35,200 bases of DNA from Ignavibacteriales bacterium. GTDB lineage: Bacteria > Bacteroidota > Ignavibacteria > T3Sed10-11. Location of the stretch: positions 1-35,200 of the forward strand of contig PWXV01000280.1 in NCBI GenBank assembly GCA_003568415.1, read 5' to 3'. The position numbers and the translations under genes were made by a program. This document shows, piece by piece, positions 34,257 to 35,200 of this stretch (within the stretch, counting starts at the first letter, position 1; each line of letters begins with the position of its first letter). Under the pieces are notes generated by a model. It was not told the origin of the DNA, did not search any database, and worked only from the letters and a program-made list of their open reading frames with translations.

Positions 34257-35200
34257 ATGTATGCTATGCGTAATGGTTTATTAGTATTTTTAGTTGTTGT
34301 TTTTACATCCGCATTGTTTGCACAGGGGCTTGGAGAATCAGGCACATCCGGCAATGCCATGGTTGCCAGTGAACACAGGCTGGCATCCGATGTGGGTGTA
34401 CAGATATTACAAAACGGTGGTAATGCTGTCGATGCTGCAGTTGCCGTTGGTTTCGCGCTTGCAGTTGTGTATCCCGAAGCGGGAAACATAGGTGGTGGTG
34501 GTTTTATGGTGATCAGATTACCCGATGGAACCGCAACAACAATTGATTATCGTGAAACAGCACCCGCGGCTGCTCACGAAGATGTGTACATTGATGAAGA
34601 TGGAGAACTGCGGCGTGACTGGAGTCTTGCCGGAGCACGTGCTGCCGGTGTGCCCGGCAGCGTTGCCGGTATGCTTAAAGCATGGGAAAACTACGGCAGT
34701 CTTCCACTTGAAGCCATAATAAATCCTGCAATAAATATTGCCCGTAATGGATTTGAACTGCAGACGGTTGATGTCCGGCCGATCCATTCGCTTCGTCGTC
34801 AGCTTGCTCGATTCGATGAAACAGCAGAAATATTCCTCCCCGAAGATAGGATACTACAAGCGGGTGACAGATTTGTTCAGCCGGAACTGGCCCGGACTCT
34901 TGAACGAATACGCAACAACGGCCGCGATGGATTTTATACGGGCGAAACTGCCGATCATATAGTCGAAACAATGGAACAGCACGACGGCTGGATCACACAC
35001 GATGATCTGGCAAACTACGAAGCTGTAGAACGGGAACCCTTGCAAACTACATACCGCGGTTATGAGATGATTACCATGGGGCCGCCAAGCAGCGGTGGTG
35101 TTGCAATGATTCAAATGTTGCAGATGCTTGAAAATACCGAGCTCTCCCGACATCCTCACAGCTCGATTGAACATGTCCACCTGCTTGCAGAAGTTATGAA
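34257..35200 (+). CDS. ggt: Gamma-glutamyltransferase, partial (runs off window end)
   Basis: The open frame starts at ATG 34257 (or the in-frame ATG 34266) and has no stop before the window end, giving 314 residues. The signal peptide is MRNGLLVFLVVVFTSALFAQ. The N-terminal part of the large subunit is clear: GNAMVASEHRLASDVGVQILQNGGNAVDAAVAVGFALAVVYPEAGNIGGGGFMV, then IDYRETAPAAA with the substrate-binding Arg, GVPGSVAGM, and MGPPSSGGVAMIQML. The autoproteolytic Thr lies beyond the window. It hydrolyses gamma-glutamyl bonds such as those in glutathione-like peptides in the periplasm. A GAAGAGG site precedes the start, in the end of the CNNM gene. Confidence 0.93.
   Translation, partial: MYAMRNGLLVFLVVVFTSALFAQGLGESGTSGNAMVASEHRLASDVGVQILQNGGNAVDAAVAVGFALAVVYPEAGNIGGGGFMVIRLPDGTATTIDYRETAPAAAHEDVYIDEDGELRRDWSLAGARAAGVPGSVAGMLKAWENYGSLPLEAIINPAINIARNGFELQTVDVRPIHSLRRQLARFDETAEIFLPEDRILQAGDRFVQPELARTLERIRNNGRDGFYTGETADHIVETMEQHDGWITHDDLANYEAVEREPLQTTYRGYEMITMGPPSSGGVAMIQMLQMLENTELSRHPHSSIEHVHLLAEVM

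Overview
This window is a dense stretch of ordinary bacterial chromosome: about 32 protein genes and one tRNA, mostly on the + strand, with short gaps, several stop/start overlaps and a moderate, slightly AT-rich composition. I see no transposase, integrase, prophage gene or CRISPR array. The gene set points to the Bacteroidota/Ignavibacteriota/Balneolota/Calditrichota neighbourhood: a bacillithiol BshA, a DUF6249-like small membrane protein, a monofunctional proline dehydrogenase, many SPII lipoproteins, and -10 boxes of TAnnTT form. This placement is an inference from gene content. No rRNA or other phylogenetic marker RNA is present.

Layout. 1-191: a tRNA-Ser(GGA) on the minus strand, whose 3' tail is repeated 98 bp away at the window edge next to a hairpin. 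357-3333: a STAS-domain anti-anti-sigma factor, two lipoproteins and a FetA/FetB-type (UPF0014) ABC exporter pair. 3463-9227: O6-alkylguanine-DNA alkyltransferase, an MFS transporter, a YdjM-type membrane protein, a UvrD/PcrA helicase and a DUF2461 protein. 9339-13116: a small membrane protein, an M28 metallopeptidase fused to a multi-pass membrane region, then an ECF sigma factor with its zinc-type anti-sigma factor. 13138-17406: bshA (minus strand), a YigZ/IMPACT protein, and proline dehydrogenase with an MFSD1-like transporter. 17749-22867: a cytosolic Asp-box/BNR protein paired with a MoaD/ThiS-like ubiquitin-fold protein, RecQ, and a secreted serine beta-lactamase-like hydrolase (minus strand). 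23008-26205: DUF2203 protein, UvrB and ComF. 26356-30871: gapA, pgk, a rhomboid protease and ispG. 30954-35200: a secreted M24 Xaa-Pro peptidase, Ssb, a CNNM/CorC protein and a gamma-glutamyltransferase cut by the window end.

How the genes work together. DNA repair and replication is over-represented (alkyltransferase, UvrD, RecQ, UvrB, Ssb). A second theme is peptide and amino-acid use (M28 peptidase, M24 Xaa-Pro peptidase, gamma-glutamyltransferase, proline dehydrogenase beside a putative dipeptide transporter). Central metabolism is represented by gapA and pgk, isoprenoid synthesis by ispG, and thiol redox by bshA.

The least explained piece is the pair at 17749-19248. It couples a six-Asp-box protein with a lysine-rich histone-like tail to a MoaD/ThiS-like protein that ends in Gly-Gly plus two further residues. 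Other points worth a second look are the tRNA-tail repeat, an inverted repeat spanning both a -10 box and a Shine-Dalgarno site (9285-9331), a hairpin cluster before recQ, and a recurring TTGCA-N16/17-TAnnTT promoter pattern.
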